Shown: positions 1 to 6,407, counted from the stretch's first letter. The stretch: 6,456 nt of DNA from an uncultured Marinilabiliales bacterium (GCA_937877575.1 CALFIZ010000155.1:1-6456), one strand, 5' to 3'. A program made the numbers and translations. The notes: a model not told the origin generated them from the sequence alone.

Positions 1-649
1 GGTTAAGTGACAAAGTAAGAACCTTATTCCGATAAATATCATCAATTTCATTACCTATTATATTTATTAGATTGGATTTTGGGGCTGTTTTGACTTCCTT
101 CATCGATTTGATGTTTGATACCTCTTTAATAATAAGGACATCATGAGGGTCGATGATTTGGGCGCCGTCATTCCAGTAAGCCTTGTACCCGTTGTATTCC
201 TTTGGGTTGTGAGACGCTGTGATGACAATACCGGTGTTGCATTTCAGTTCTCTGACTGCAAACGACAGTTCCGGTGTCGGGCGCATATCGTCAAAAAGAT
301 ATACCTTTATATTATTGGCAGATAAAACTTCGGCTGTTTTGGTGGCAAACAGGCGACTGTTGTTGCGGCAGTCGTATGCAATGGCAGCAGACAGTTCCTC
401 GTCAGGGAAGCATTTTTTCAAATAGTTGGCAAGTCCCTGCGTTGCCATTGATACTGTGTAAATATTCATCCTGTTGGTGCCCGGCCCCATTATGCCGCGT
501 AGTCCGCCGGTGCCGAATTCAAGATTCTTGTAAAATGCATCATTCAGTTCCTCGTCGTTTTTTCTGATTAATTCTGCAACCTGACGGCGGGTTTCAGGGT
601 CGAAATCCTCTGACAACCACTCCTTTGCTCTGTCTATTATAGTATCCAT
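1..649 (-). CDS. Phosphoglucomutase / phosphomannomutase (alpha-D-phosphohexomutase family), N-terminal part, cut by window edge
   Basis: The minus strand reads open from an ATG at 649-647 to the left edge, giving 216 codons without a stop. The family interconverts hexose 1- and 6-phosphates in the cytoplasm through a phosphoserine. Visible landmarks are FGTGGLRG at residues 45-52, matching the N-terminal phosphate-contact region of PGM2/PgcA-type mutases, and the catalytic loop TASHNPKEYNGYK at 144-156, with the phosphoserine at S146 (codon 214-212). YDCRNNS at 92-98 and MRPTPELSFA at 122-131 also fit. From general knowledge, members are about 550-600 residues, so over half the protein, including the metal-binding, sugar-specificity and phosphate-binding domains, lies outside the window. 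Glucose versus mannose preference therefore cannot be decided. The start is supported by an immediately upstream promoter and the usual MDTIIDRAKEWL-like N-terminus. Its codons (many GGC, ACC, CGC, GAC) differ from the two genes to the right. It is divergent from them. Confidence 0.93.
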   Translation of the reverse strand, partial: MDTIIDRAKEWLSEDFDPETRRQVAELIRKNDEELNDAFYKNLEFGTGGLRGIMGPGTNRMNIYTVSMATQGLANYLKKCFPDEELSAAIAYDCRNNSRLFATKTAEVLSANNIKVYLFDDMRPTPELSFAVRELKCNTGIVITASHNPKEYNGYKAYWNDGAQIIDPHDVLIIKEVSNIKSMKEVKTAPKSNLINIIGNEIDDIYRNKVLTLSLN

Positions 650-663
650 ATCTTATTTTTTTG

Positions 664-671
664 CAAATGTA
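664..671 (-). promoter_or_regulatory. Probable -7 promoter element of the mutase gene
   Basis: Read on the minus strand, bases 671-664 are TACATTTG, an exact match to the Bacteroidetes sigma-ABfr -7 consensus TAnnTTTG. Transcription would start around 657, leaving a leader of only about 8 nt before the ATG at 649. The matching -33 region near 689-694 is T-rich but has no clean TTG, so the call rests on the -7 element and its position. Confidence 0.55.
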
Positions 672-924
672 TAAATAATTTAGGTATAAAAAGCGTTTTA
701 ACTGATATTTTGATAAATAAACAATTATTATTGTTGAAAAGTTCGGTGAAATATTTTTAATTTATTGATTTATAATGTTTTATAATGATAAGTGATATTG
801 TTAGATAACTTAAAATTGTTAACAAATGTTTCGGTATGTAAATTGTAATATGCTGATTATCAACAATCTACAAAAATTAAAAAAAATAGCCAAAAATTTC
901 ATAGAAAAAAAATTTTGATTTGTA
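672..924. other. AT-rich divergent intergenic spacer with repeated TTGTT / AACAA motifs
   Basis: I see no gene here: no credible reading frame, tRNA or rRNA. The stretch is extremely AT-rich with many A and T runs. It contains a perfect 10-bp palindrome TTGTTAACAA (816-825). It also has an inverted pair, ATTGTTAGATAA (797-808) and TTATCAACAAT (857-867), which are complementary apart from one bulged base. An ATTGTTGA at 730-737 recurs inverted at 860-867, and TTTATAATG appears twice, ten bases apart (769-777 and 779-787). These could be binding sites controlling either divergent gene, but in such AT-rich DNA short matches also arise by chance. Confidence 0.35.
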
Positions 925-954
925 TTGTACATAACTAAAAAAGAATTATCTTTG
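925..954 (+). promoter_or_regulatory. Promoter of the fibre-protein gene (Bacteroidetes type)
   Basis: TATCTTTG at 947-954 is an exact match to the -7 consensus TAnnTTTG, and a TTG at 925-927 sits 19 bases upstream, within the normal spacing for the -33 element. Transcription should begin at about 960-962. As the fibre gene starts at 1248, the predicted mRNA has an unusually long leader of roughly 290 nt. Confidence 0.7.
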
Positions 955-960
955 TGAGTT

Positions 961-1247
961 GAAAAATAACGCAAAATGTAAATCTAACGACAGTTCTTGG
1001 TAACTGATTCTTAAATAGTTGACTCGTTGAAAGGAATATTGGGAATACAAAAACCACTATTTCATTTGGTGTTTTAACTATGCAGATTGTCCTCATGTTT
1101 CCCAAAATGTGAGGTCATGATAATAAAACTTAAGAACAAACAGGTTGAAGCGGAAAGTCGCCAAGCCCAAAAAACAAAAAAAATTATTGAAAGTAAAAAT
1201 TTGAAATAGAATTAATTAAATCAATAAACAAAAAATTTAAAAAAATT
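961..1247 (+). promoter_or_regulatory. Long structured 5' leader of the fibre-protein mRNA (candidate cis-regulatory RNA)
   Basis: This stretch lies between the predicted transcription start and the fibre-protein ATG. Unlike the spacer upstream, it contains GC-bearing islands that can pair. These are a short hairpin CAGTT/AACTG (991-995 with 1002-1006), a bulged AAAACCA / TGGTGTTTT pairing around 1050-1076, a 10-bp hairpin (1091-1114) and a GCG/CGC hairpin at 1150-1161 extended by GGTTG against CAAGCC (1143-1147 with 1162-1167). The motif GTTGAA followed by GGAA occurs twice, at 1026-1036 and 1144-1155. From about 1169 the sequence becomes A-rich and probably unstructured up to the ATG, as is usual for Bacteroidota translation starts. 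I do not recognise it as a named riboswitch or Rfam family. It could be a translational or transcriptional control element, a stability element or simply a long leader. Confidence 0.45.
1091..1114 (+). ncRNA. Ten-base-pair hairpin with CCCA tetraloop in the leader
   Basis: CCTCATGTTT (1091-1100) pairs along its whole length with AAATGTGAGG (1105-1114). Two of the ten pairs are G-U, and the loop is CCCA. The G-U pairs make the DNA repeat imperfect on the other strand, so the structure favours a role in the plus-strand RNA. It is not followed by a T run, so it does not look like an intrinsic terminator. Part of it (1099-1105) is also complementary to TTGGGAA at 1039-1045. Confidence 0.55.
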
Positions 1248-4200
1248 ATGAAGATGAAAAATTTACTGAATTCGTTGACCCGCCTTGCATGCGCTATTAT
1301 TTTGGTGGGTTTGAGTTTAAGCTCATTTGCACAAAGCAATGGTTTCAATTACCAGGCTGCAATTGATCCTTCCATTACTTCAGATGTTACCATCGAATGG
1401 ACAGTAGGTACAAACACAGGTACTGTTGTTGCCACTCCGACTGAAGGTATCATCAGTGCTGTTATTTGCGAGGGTGTTGATTTCTCAGAACTGAATCAGC
1501 CGACTCTCGAAATCACTCTTTATGCAGAGGGTGAAGTTATAGCAACTTCGTCACAGGTAATCAACGCTGTTCCATATGCAGATAAGGCTACGAATGCTGT
1601 TGAAGCACAAGTTGCCATTAATGCTATGACAGCTGATTATGCTGATGAAGCTGGTTATGCTGCTGAAGCTGCTCATGCTTTGACTGCTGATGTTGCAAAC
1701 AACGTTTATATTAATTCAAATGGTGAACTCGTTGTTAATGGTGTTGTTATTGAATTCAACCTTCCTACATCACCTACATTCACCAACATTAACGTTACCA
1801 ACCAGGCTATATTCTCAGGAAACGGTCCAGCTTTAATCGGTGATTTTGGCGTTGATCAGTGGAGTGTTGAAAGCAGTAGTGCTTCAATAGCTACAAAGGG
1901 TGGTATCTATGCTGCAGGTACTTCTTTCTTCAATGGTACACTTGGTGCTCAGTCATTCAAGATCTACAACACTACTTTTACAGATGCTAATACTATTCTT
2001 GGTATAGATGATGATTATCCATTGAATGCCGGCCAACCATTAGAACAGTATATTCCTTCATATGCTGCATTGGAAGCATTCAAGGCTTCTTTAGACGATG
2101 TTGATACAGTTCAGTTTGCTTGGAGAGCTGGTAACGCAGACGAAGCTGCTCACGCTCTTGCTGCTGACAATGCTGACGAAGCTGCTCACGCTCTTGCTGC
2201 TGACAATGCTGACGAGGCTGCTCACGCTCTTGCTGCTGACAATGCTGCCTTTGCTGAGGAAGCTGCTCATGCTGCTAATGCAAATCACGCTATTATCGCT
2301 GATACAGCACTCTATTTCAGAATGCCTAATACTGCTACATTCACCAACATCACAGTTAACAATAAGGAAACTGTTTTAGGTACCGGTGATGCTGAAGTAA
2401 CTGATACTGATGCTGATGCAAGTAACGCTTCAATAGCTACTGATGGTGGTATTTATGCTGGTGGTAATAACTATTTCAGTGGCCGTACTTCACTTCATAC
2501 ACTCCAGATTTGGAATGCTATGACTCCTTCAAGCTTAATCCTCGGTTTTGATGAAGATTATCCATTGGATCCAGGCAAGGGTCTTCTTAACTATGTCCCA
2601 ACATACGCTGCATTGAATGAAATGTATGATGTTCTTTATGATGATGTTTATGGTGATATCATGGATGAAATTGATGCTTTATCCGATATATATTTACCTA
2701 TAGATCCTTGGCAGGCTATAATAGAAGGAAATACTGCTGATATTGCTGACTTACAGGATGATGTAACTTTCATCTATGATGACCTTGATATTATTCATGG
2801 TACCCTCACAGATTATGGTACAAGAATCGGTGACTTAGAAGACAGTGTTGAACAATTGTTAGTTTGGGATGCTCAAGGATTACAGCATGCTTATGAAATG
2901 GGTAGAGAAATCAATACTACTCCAACAACAAAAGCAGACTATGCTCCTATTTATATCCAGGGCCCTATGGGCATCATGTCAAGAGCAACCGGCGCTGATG
3001 ATATCGATTTATATGCTTTGGTCGGTGGTTTAGATGCTGACGTATTCGGCGTATTAGGCGCACGCGTAAGCGACCGTCAATGGGCAGGCTATTTCGTTGG
3101 TGATGTTAATATCAGTAATGAATTATATGTCGGTGGTGAAGCTCACTTCGGCGATGCTGAATTTTATGACCTCCATGTTACACATGATGCAAGTATATCC
3201 AACAATCTTTCAGCAAATAATGCTACATTCGGAACTATAGATGCTACTACCGGTGCTTTTGGCTCTATCGAAGCTAACAATGCTGAATACAATGCTGAAT
3301 ACACCAATATGATTACCGTTGGTCAATACCATGGTGCTCCATTGGCAATGCAGGGAACTGCTGAAGGTGGTTTCGACTTCTACAGACCAGTCAGATTCCA
3401 CGATTTGGTTACTTTCCATAATCTTACAGCTGATTCAATCGTAGCTGATTATGCTAATATTGATAAGGTTATAACTGAAGATTTAACTTTCGGCAATGCT
3501 TATGGCGATTCAATAGATGCTAATTATATTTTCGCTGATAAAATCGCTTCTGACCTTTTCGAAGGTGGTGATATCAATGCAAATAACGTAGCAGCTGATG
3601 CAGTTGAAGCTACAACAGGTGAGTTCGATGTCCTTTCAGTTCGTAATATGCAACTTGAAGATACTATCAAAGACGCTTCAGAATTCACAAAGGAAGTTTT
3701 GAAAGTTCAACTGAGAGATGAAGTTACTGACATTTACACTGTACAGGCATTACTTGGTGCTTCAACAGATGAATTCGCTGCTTATGGTGTTGACCATATT
3801 ACTTCAGCAGTTGTCGGTCACAATAATCTTGACGGTGTTGGTTCATTAGGTTCAGTTCTGTTTGATGTTACAAATGATGAACTTATAACTGCTTTTGACC
3901 TCACTTCAGGTGACAATCTTGTTTTAGCTGGTTTCTTCTATGGTGATGTTGCTGTTACAGGCAAACTTGCTGCTGACAGACTCATCTCTCATACTGCTTT
4001 ATTCCAAACTACAGCTGTAGATGAAATGGAATATAAGATGGTTGATGCAGACTATACTGTACAAATTGGTGGTGATGTGACTGGTTTCACTGGTATTTTA
4101 GGTGGTACTGCTCCTACAGGATATGGTTGGACAAGTGCTCATGCTGCTGTTACCGGTTATGAAAAGTTGGCTGCTGATCCTTCTGTTAAAAATGGTATCG

Positions 4201-4925
4201 GTACTTTAGGTGCTAAGATATATGGTCTTACTGAAGAACTCGTATGTGGTCCATGGGATGTTGCAAGCGGTGACAATAAGGTGTTTGCAGGTTTCTTCGT
4301 GGGTGATGTTCACGTTCAGGGTAAGTTGGCTGTCTGCCAGGATGCTGGCACAGCAACAACAGCTTGGACTACCAACACTACTTTCAAAGCTGCTACCGGA
4401 AGAATCTACAAAGCATTCCAAGGTGCTGCTACTCCTGCTTCTGGCATCACAACAGAATGGGAACAGACTGAAGCTGCTATCGCAACAGATATTCCTTCAT
4501 TGGAAGTTATTACTGGTTTAAGTACAATTGTTTACAATATTTCCACAACTGGTAAATTATATCAGGCATTTGGTCCTGCAGGTTGGAATTCACTTAAAGA
4601 CTATAACGGTGACGGTGAATTAAATGATAAGGCATTTGCAGGCTTCTTCGTAGGCGATGTTGCTATCAATGGTAACTTGGCTGTTAACGGTAATGTTAAG
4701 ATTAACGGTACTCTTGATACTACTGAAAGTGGTATTTCCATCCCTTACTATCCAGCAACTTTAGGTTTACATTATGTAACCGAATTGAATGCAGACTATC
4801 CTCCATCACAGGAAGGTCAGATTTGCGTTGCTTATCTTACTTCAACAGGTAAGAACGTTATGTATATTGCTTACTATAACGGTTTAGTTTTGGAATGGAA
4901 TGCTGTTGCAGGTACTTCCAAGTAA
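1248..4925 (+). CDS. Large secreted modular fibre / adhesin-like protein (phage-tail-fibre-like repeats), function unknown
   Basis: A 1225-residue protein starts at ATG 1248; M3 (1254) is an alternative start. Upstream sequence is A-rich with no Shine-Dalgarno site. A signal peptide runs to SFA-28, with Q29 as first mature residue. GFNYQAA (32-38) and VPYADKA (108-114) resemble the N-terminal region of Bacteroidetes tail-fibre-domain proteins. Alanine-rich AD/AxxA segments lie at about 110-150 and 296-352; the latter includes three DEAAHALAADNA units. Two related modules span 173-280 and 360-465. Residues 488-540 look like a coiled coil. Residues 645-690 and 725-800 have short periodic repeats like fibrous beta-helices. 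AGxFxGDV occurs at 613, 894, 1014 and 1131, each opening a strand-rich segment such as VxGKLAV. DYNGDGELND (1118-1127) resembles a calcium loop. The C-terminus (1163-1225) resembles the end domains of phage fibres. There is no PNP or GxYxxK sorting motif. It is probably an oligomeric surface fibre or adhesin; no enzyme motif was seen. T-ending codons dominate. Confidence 0.85.
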   Translation: MKMKNLLNSLTRLACAIILVGLSLSSFAQSNGFNYQAAIDPSITSDVTIEWTVGTNTGTVVATPTEGIISAVICEGVDFSELNQPTLEITLYAEGEVIATSSQVINAVPYADKATNAVEAQVAINAMTADYADEAGYAAEAAHALTADVANNVYINSNGELVVNGVVIEFNLPTSPTFTNINVTNQAIFSGNGPALIGDFGVDQWSVESSSASIATKGGIYAAGTSFFNGTLGAQSFKIYNTTFTDANTILGIDDDYPLNAGQPLEQYIPSYAALEAFKASLDDVDTVQFAWRAGNADEAAHALAADNADEAAHALAADNADEAAHALAADNAAFAEEAAHAANANHAIIADTALYFRMPNTATFTNITVNNKETVLGTGDAEVTDTDADASNASIATDGGIYAGGNNYFSGRTSLHTLQIWNAMTPSSLILGFDEDYPLDPGKGLLNYVPTYAALNEMYDVLYDDVYGDIMDEIDALSDIYLPIDPWQAIIEGNTADIADLQDDVTFIYDDLDIIHGTLTDYGTRIGDLEDSVEQLLVWDAQGLQHAYEMGREINTTPTTKADYAPIYIQGPMGIMSRATGADDIDLYALVGGLDADVFGVLGARVSDRQWAGYFVGDVNISNELYVGGEAHFGDAEFYDLHVTHDASISNNLSANNATFGTIDATTGAFGSIEANNAEYNAEYTNMITVGQYHGAPLAMQGTAEGGFDFYRPVRFHDLVTFHNLTADSIVADYANIDKVITEDLTFGNAYGDSIDANYIFADKIASDLFEGGDINANNVAADAVEATTGEFDVLSVRNMQLEDTIKDASEFTKEVLKVQLRDEVTDIYTVQALLGASTDEFAAYGVDHITSAVVGHNNLDGVGSLGSVLFDVTNDELITAFDLTSGDNLVLAGFFYGDVAVTGKLAADRLISHTALFQTTAVDEMEYKMVDADYTVQIGGDVTGFTGILGGTAPTGYGWTSAHAAVTGYEKLAADPSVKNGIGTLGAKIYGLTEELVCGPWDVASGDNKVFAGFFVGDVHVQGKLAVCQDAGTATTAWTTNTTFKAATGRIYKAFQGAATPASGITTEWEQTEAAIATDIPSLEVITGLSTIVYNISTTGKLYQAFGPAGWNSLKDYNGDGELNDKAFAGFFVGDVAINGNLAVNGNVKINGTLDTTESGISIPYYPATLGLHYVTELNADYPPSQEGQICVAYLTSTGKNVMYIAYYNGLVLEWNAVAGTSK
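1764..2642 (+). repeat. Diverged internal duplication within the fibre gene (two modules of about 105 residues)
   Basis: Residues 173-280 (1764-2087) and 360-465 (2325-2642) align along their length. Shared landmarks in order are T-x-TFTNI-x-V-x-N, SIAT-x-GGIYA, a short F-x-G segment, LG or LGF followed by D-x-DYPL, and P-x-YAAL. Each module is preceded by an alanine-rich AD repeat segment, so the duplicated unit probably includes both parts (about 108-283 and 294-465). The DNA has diverged well beyond the protein pattern, so the duplication is old compared with the 36-bp repeats. Confidence 0.8.
2139..2246 (+). repeat. Three in-frame 36-bp tandem direct repeats inside the fibre gene
   Basis: Units lie at 2139-2174, 2175-2210 and 2211-2246. 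The first two are identical. The third differs by one silent change, GAA to GAG, at 2216. Each encodes DEAAHALAADNA (residues 298-333). A diverged fourth copy (AFAEEAAHAANA) follows, and similar protein-level repeats occur at residues 110-150. Because 36 is a multiple of three, gain or loss of a unit would lengthen or shorten the stalk without breaking the frame. Confidence 0.95.
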
Positions 4926-4935
4926 AAATTTAATT

Positions 4936-4969
4936 AAAAGTTAAGAGTTGAAATATACTCTTAACTTTT
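4936..4969 (+). terminator. Inverted repeat between the fibre and T9SS genes: terminator or attenuator
   Basis: AAAAGTTAAGAGT (4936-4948) and ACTCTTAACTTTT (4957-4969) are perfect reverse complements, giving a 13-bp stem with an 8-base loop. It begins 11 bases after the fibre stop codon. The 3' arm ends in four Ts, and the 5' arm begins with As, a form common for Bacteroidota terminators. The stem is AT-rich and the T run is short, so read-through into the next gene 40 bases on is plausible. It could also act as a 3'-end stabiliser. Confidence 0.7.
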
Positions 4970-4995
4970 GATAAACATTTAAATTATTAAATTTC
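4968..4995 (+). promoter_or_regulatory. Weak candidate promoter for the T9SS gene
   Basis: TAAATTTC (4988-4995) matches TAnnTTTG at all but the last position. A TTG at 4968-4970 sits 17 bases upstream, slightly short of the usual spacing. It would give a start near 5002, about 8 nt before the ATG. With the preceding hairpin, it is the only hint of independent transcription, and it may be chance in AT-rich sequence. Confidence 0.25.
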
Positions 4996-5009
4996 AGAAA
5001 GTTTTTATA

Positions 5010-6407
5010 ATGAAGAAATTATTAATCATATTAATCAGTTGTTGTTTCCTAAGTGGTGCTTTTGCTCAGGGCATTACAAGACAAGTCGTTTCCCCTGCTG
5101 GTGGTAACGGCACTTCCGGAAGCAGTCTGCTGAGCTGGACCATTGGTGAGACAGTTGCTAACTTAGGCACTTCCTACAGTACAACACCTTTCTTCCAAGG
5201 ATTCCAAATGCCAACTGGCTATAATGATACCATTCAGTATGTCACTTTACACAGAGGATGGAACTATCTGTCAACTTTCATCAACACAAAGAAGACAGCA
5301 GAAGCTATTTTTGAAGATAGCGGCCTTCCTTGGTCCAATGCTAGTGGTATTTCTGTAGTTAATAGAATTCAAGGCGGTTATAACCCAACTCCTGCTTTCC
5401 CGGATCCTGAAGAATCTTCTTTCAGATGGGATGTATATAGCGGCTATCAGGCTTATGTTCACCAAACTAATCCTGTTACCCTCACTTTCAAAGGTACTGT
5501 CGTTACACCTGCTGAAAAGACTTTCCCAGAAGGATGGAGCATGATACCTATGCTTATTCCTGAAAAGAATATGTGGACTTCCGATTTCTTTGCTGCTGCT
5601 TCAGTTGAAGACAAGGCTTTACTTATAAGAAGTATTGACGGCCACGCTGCCATTTATATGGCTGGCATGACAATGGGTAACTTCTTAATGGAAGTCGGTG
5701 GTGCGTACGATGTATTCTTTAACGAGGCTCCTTCAGCAGCAGTAGATTTCACAGAAATCACTGGTGTTACTGCTAAAGCCGGTAACGCTTTCTCATATCC
5801 GGAAACTCCATGGAATATTCCTGTAGCAAACATCAATCCTCATACAATAGGTGTTCCTGCTGATGCTCTTGCATCACTTCAATATGGCGATGTTATCGGA
5901 GCTTTCACAGCTGACGGTTTCTGCGCAGGTATGGGCGGTTATTATGGACAAGGATTCGCATTCCTTGTTTACGGTATGAATGAATCATACGGAATTGACG
6001 GCTTCAATGAAGATGATCAGATGAACTTCAGAGTTTATCGCCCTTCAACAAAAGAAGTTTTCAATCTCGATGTTGATTTCGAAGCTTCATACGATGATGA
6101 CATCTTCGTTGAAAATGGTATCTCCATTGTCAAGGGTGTCAAGGTTGTTGAAGGTATCAATGAATATATCACAAATGTTGACCTCTTTCCAAACCCTGCA
6201 ACTACAGTTGTTAACTTGACAATTAAGGGCACCTTCTCAGAAGATGCTATGGCTTATGTTTACAGTCTCGAAGACGGTAAACTTCACAGTAAGACTCCTG
6301 TTACAGCTAATACTGAAATCAATGTTTCCAATTTGAAGGCAGGCGTTTACTCAGTTAAGATTGTTGATGCCGAACAGGTTATCGTAAAGAAATTTGTTAA
6401 GAAATAA
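5010..6407 (+). CDS. Secreted surface protein with T9SS type A C-terminal sorting domain
   Basis: A 465-residue protein. The signal peptide ends at GAFA-19, with Q20 as first mature residue. Residues 21-68 (VVSPAGGNG, LSWTIGETV, FFQGFQMP) match an N-terminal segment common in Bacteroidetes T9SS cargo. Two GWN-type modules follow: 77-162 (HRGWNYLSTF, then SGYQAYV) and 170-247 (PEGWSMIPM, then GGAYDVFF). A third domain at 265-372 has HTIGVPADAL, YGDVIGAFTADGFCAG and the acidic DGFNEDDQ. The C-terminal domain has the type A landmarks: LFPNPATTVVNLTI (392-405), NLKAGVYSVKI (441-451) and a basic KKFVKK end. Such domains take proteins through the T9SS across the outer membrane, after which they are removed and the cargo is attached to the surface or released. 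No catalytic motif is visible, so a structural, binding or anchoring role for the upstream fibre is the likeliest inference. It lies 84 bp after the fibre stop on the same strand with similar codon use. The start has no Shine-Dalgarno site. Confidence 0.9.
   Translation: MKKLLIILISCCFLSGAFAQGITRQVVSPAGGNGTSGSSLLSWTIGETVANLGTSYSTTPFFQGFQMPTGYNDTIQYVTLHRGWNYLSTFINTKKTAEAIFEDSGLPWSNASGISVVNRIQGGYNPTPAFPDPEESSFRWDVYSGYQAYVHQTNPVTLTFKGTVVTPAEKTFPEGWSMIPMLIPEKNMWTSDFFAAASVEDKALLIRSIDGHAAIYMAGMTMGNFLMEVGGAYDVFFNEAPSAAVDFTEITGVTAKAGNAFSYPETPWNIPVANINPHTIGVPADALASLQYGDVIGAFTADGFCAGMGGYYGQGFAFLVYGMNESYGIDGFNEDDQMNFRVYRPSTKEVFNLDVDFEASYDDDIFVENGISIVKGVKVVEGINEYITNVDLFPNPATTVVNLTIKGTFSEDAMAYVYSLEDGKLHSKTPVTANTEINVSNLKAGVYSVKIVDAEQVIVKKFVKK
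6213..6404 (+). other. T9SS type A sorting domain (coding segment)
   Basis: This segment covers about residues 402-465 of the downstream protein; the PNP motif lies just before it. The fold expected from the family is a small beta sandwich ending in basic residues. The G-V-Y-S-V-K-I strand and the final V-I-V-K-K-F-V-K-K are the recognition landmarks seen here. It is the clearest pointer to the host phylum, because the T9SS is confined to the Bacteroidota and close relatives. Confidence 0.85.

Noticed and set aside
143..567. Plus-strand open frames at the left end
   Set aside because: They lie antisense to the mutase, whose minus-strand translation has clear family motifs including the catalytic TASHNP loop; these frames encode nothing recognisable.
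1091..1114. Leader hairpin as an intrinsic terminator
   Set aside because: No T run follows the stem, and two of its pairs are G-U; a structured RNA element fits better.
961..1247. Known riboswitch classes (for example cyclic-di-GMP type I)
   Set aside because: I could not find the conserved core motifs I know for these classes; a covariance search was not possible here.
2139..2246. Three 36-bp repeats resembling CRISPR repeat length
   Set aside because: The units abut with no spacers, are in frame, and encode a 12-residue protein repeat in a long gene.
2091..2379. Open frames in other phases over the alanine-repeat region (serine/valine-rich and leucine-rich products)
   Set aside because: They are by-products of the GCT-rich tandem repeat in the fibre gene; low-complexity products with no start signals.
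5031..5045. Lipobox-like LISC at residues 8-11 of the T9SS protein
   Set aside because: The hydrophobic stretch before the cysteine would be too short, and a better type I cleavage site (AFA followed by Q20) lies just downstream, as expected for T9SS cargo.
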